NCBI GenBank assembly: GCA_016717115.1
Contig: JADKGE010000006.1
Coordinates: 228,534-292,533 of the forward strand
Reading direction: 5' to 3'
Origin: Actinomycetota bacterium
GTDB taxonomy: Bacteria; Actinomycetota; Actinomycetes; S36-B12
DNA length: 64,000 nt
This document shows, piece after piece, positions 63,511 through 64,000 of this stretch (positions are counted from its first letter, which is position 1; the number at the start of each line of letters is the position of its first letter). The position numbers and the translations under genes are program-made. The notes beneath the pieces are model-generated. The model was not told where the DNA came from and ran no database searches. It was given only the letters and a program-made list of their open reading frames with translations.

Positions 63511-64000
63511 TGCGCCGCCCCTGCCGCCGCGGTCGCCCGCTCGGGAGCGGGCGATGCCGTCCGGCCTCTGTCGACGACCGGCAGCTCGCCGGAGCCACGG
63601 ACGATCAGGTGCAGTGGCACGACGACGTCCTGGTCGTCGTCGGGGGTGCCGTCGAGGCGGCCACTGAGGCGTTCGACGGCCTTGCGAGCGAGCACTCTCG
63701 GATCGTGGTCGATGACTGTCACTGCAGGCTTGAGCAGATCGGCGGTGACGAAGTCGCCGAACGAGACCAGCGCGACGTCCGTTCGGCCCGTCGTGTGCAA
63801 GGCCCTCACGACACCGAGTGAGGTCTCCGACCTGGCGCTGAAGATCGCCGTGGGCGGCGACGACAGCGCAAGCAGTTCCCGCGTGTGCACCTCGGACTGG
63901 GCCTCGTTCTGGCAGCCGAAGACCTGCAGCTCGGCGTCCTCGGGCAGGCCGAGTCCGCGCAGCGCATCGAGGTAGCCGTCCTTGCGCAGCGCCGACGTCT
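63507..64000 (-). CDS. LacI-family transcriptional regulator, 3' part only
   Basis: About 163 C-terminal residues of a LacI-type repressor; the frame runs off the window end. Ligand-binding lobe with RKDGYLDALRGLGLPEDAEL, PPTAIFSARSETSLGVVRAL, DVALVSFGDF and TVIDHDPRVLARKAVERL; the HTH lies outside. The tail is long and Ala-rich. First visible gene of the operon, so it probably controls it in response to the sugar. Confidence 0.88.
   Translation of the reverse strand, partial: TSALRKDGYLDALRGLGLPEDAELQVFGCQNEAQSEVHTRELLALSSPPTAIFSARSETSLGVVRALHTTGRTDVALVSFGDFVTADLLKPAVTVIDHDPRVLARKAVERLSGRLDGTPDDDQDVVVPLHLIVRGSGELPVVDRGRTASPAPERATAAAGAAQ

Overview
The window is from a high-GC chromosome of the actinobacterial type (Actinomycetota). 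This rests on gene content and order: pgsA-patA-pimA for phosphatidylinositol mannosides, an ANTAR response regulator next to a Liv-type ABC transporter, yebC-pdxT-pdxS, a DUF5302 protein, an EF-G2-like GTPase and a WS/DGAT acyltransferase. Codons are strongly G/C-ending and starts are often GTG. I cannot name a genus. Most of the window is conserved housekeeping; the accessory material is at 3.6-8.5 kb and 48.9-64 kb.

Layout. 0-7.3 kb: a Liv-type transporter (livM partial, livG, livF, plus strand) converges on a luciferase-like oxidoreductase, a normal LivK-type binding lipoprotein, a second binding lipoprotein whose two halves are in swapped order (circular permutation), and a REC-ANTAR response regulator. 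7.35-8.44 kb: a tRNA with a Leu CAA anticodon, with its 3' end used as an attachment site by a decayed ~1 kb integrated element (19-bp direct repeats, truncated tyrosine recombinase, tandem hairpin repeats). 9.0-25.7 kb: a nearly continuous minus-strand run, transcribed from MBL hydrolase to nusB: MBL, hisS, aspS, GNAT, rarA, small membrane protein, alaS, ruvX, mltG, aroE, aroC, aroK, aroB, aroQ, pepQ, efp, nusB. 25.8-28.0 kb: cyclophilin and DUF349 genes on plus. 28.0-36.3 kb (minus): ruvC-ruvA-ruvB, yajC, a fused secDF, apt and rel. A LexA-type SOS box lies in front of ruvC. The rel frame is broken by one extra C and joined without a stop to apt.

36.3-43.4 kb (minus): pgsA, patA, pimA, a membrane protein, pdxS, pdxT, yebC and the WS/DGAT gene, mostly in 4-nt overlaps. 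43.5-48.8 kb: an EF-G-like GTPase on plus, a long terminator hairpin, then cupin, HIT and thrS on minus and a tRNA-Val. 48.9-58.3 kb: a secreted Ig-like-repeat protein, pabC and pabB, tRNA-Gly, tRNA-Cys and tRNA-Val, a DUF5302 protein, an FUSC-like membrane protein and a 1295-aa PAS/GGDEF/EAL protein. 58.3-64 kb (minus): a carbohydrate operon, LacI regulator, FGGY kinase, class I aldolase, ABC ATPase, permease and binding protein.

The strongest unusual signal is the circularly permuted binding protein at 5204-6586, which lies next to its unpermuted paralogue. Next come the broken rel gene, the tRNA-anchored element remnant with its atypical tRNA, and the SOS box at ruvC.
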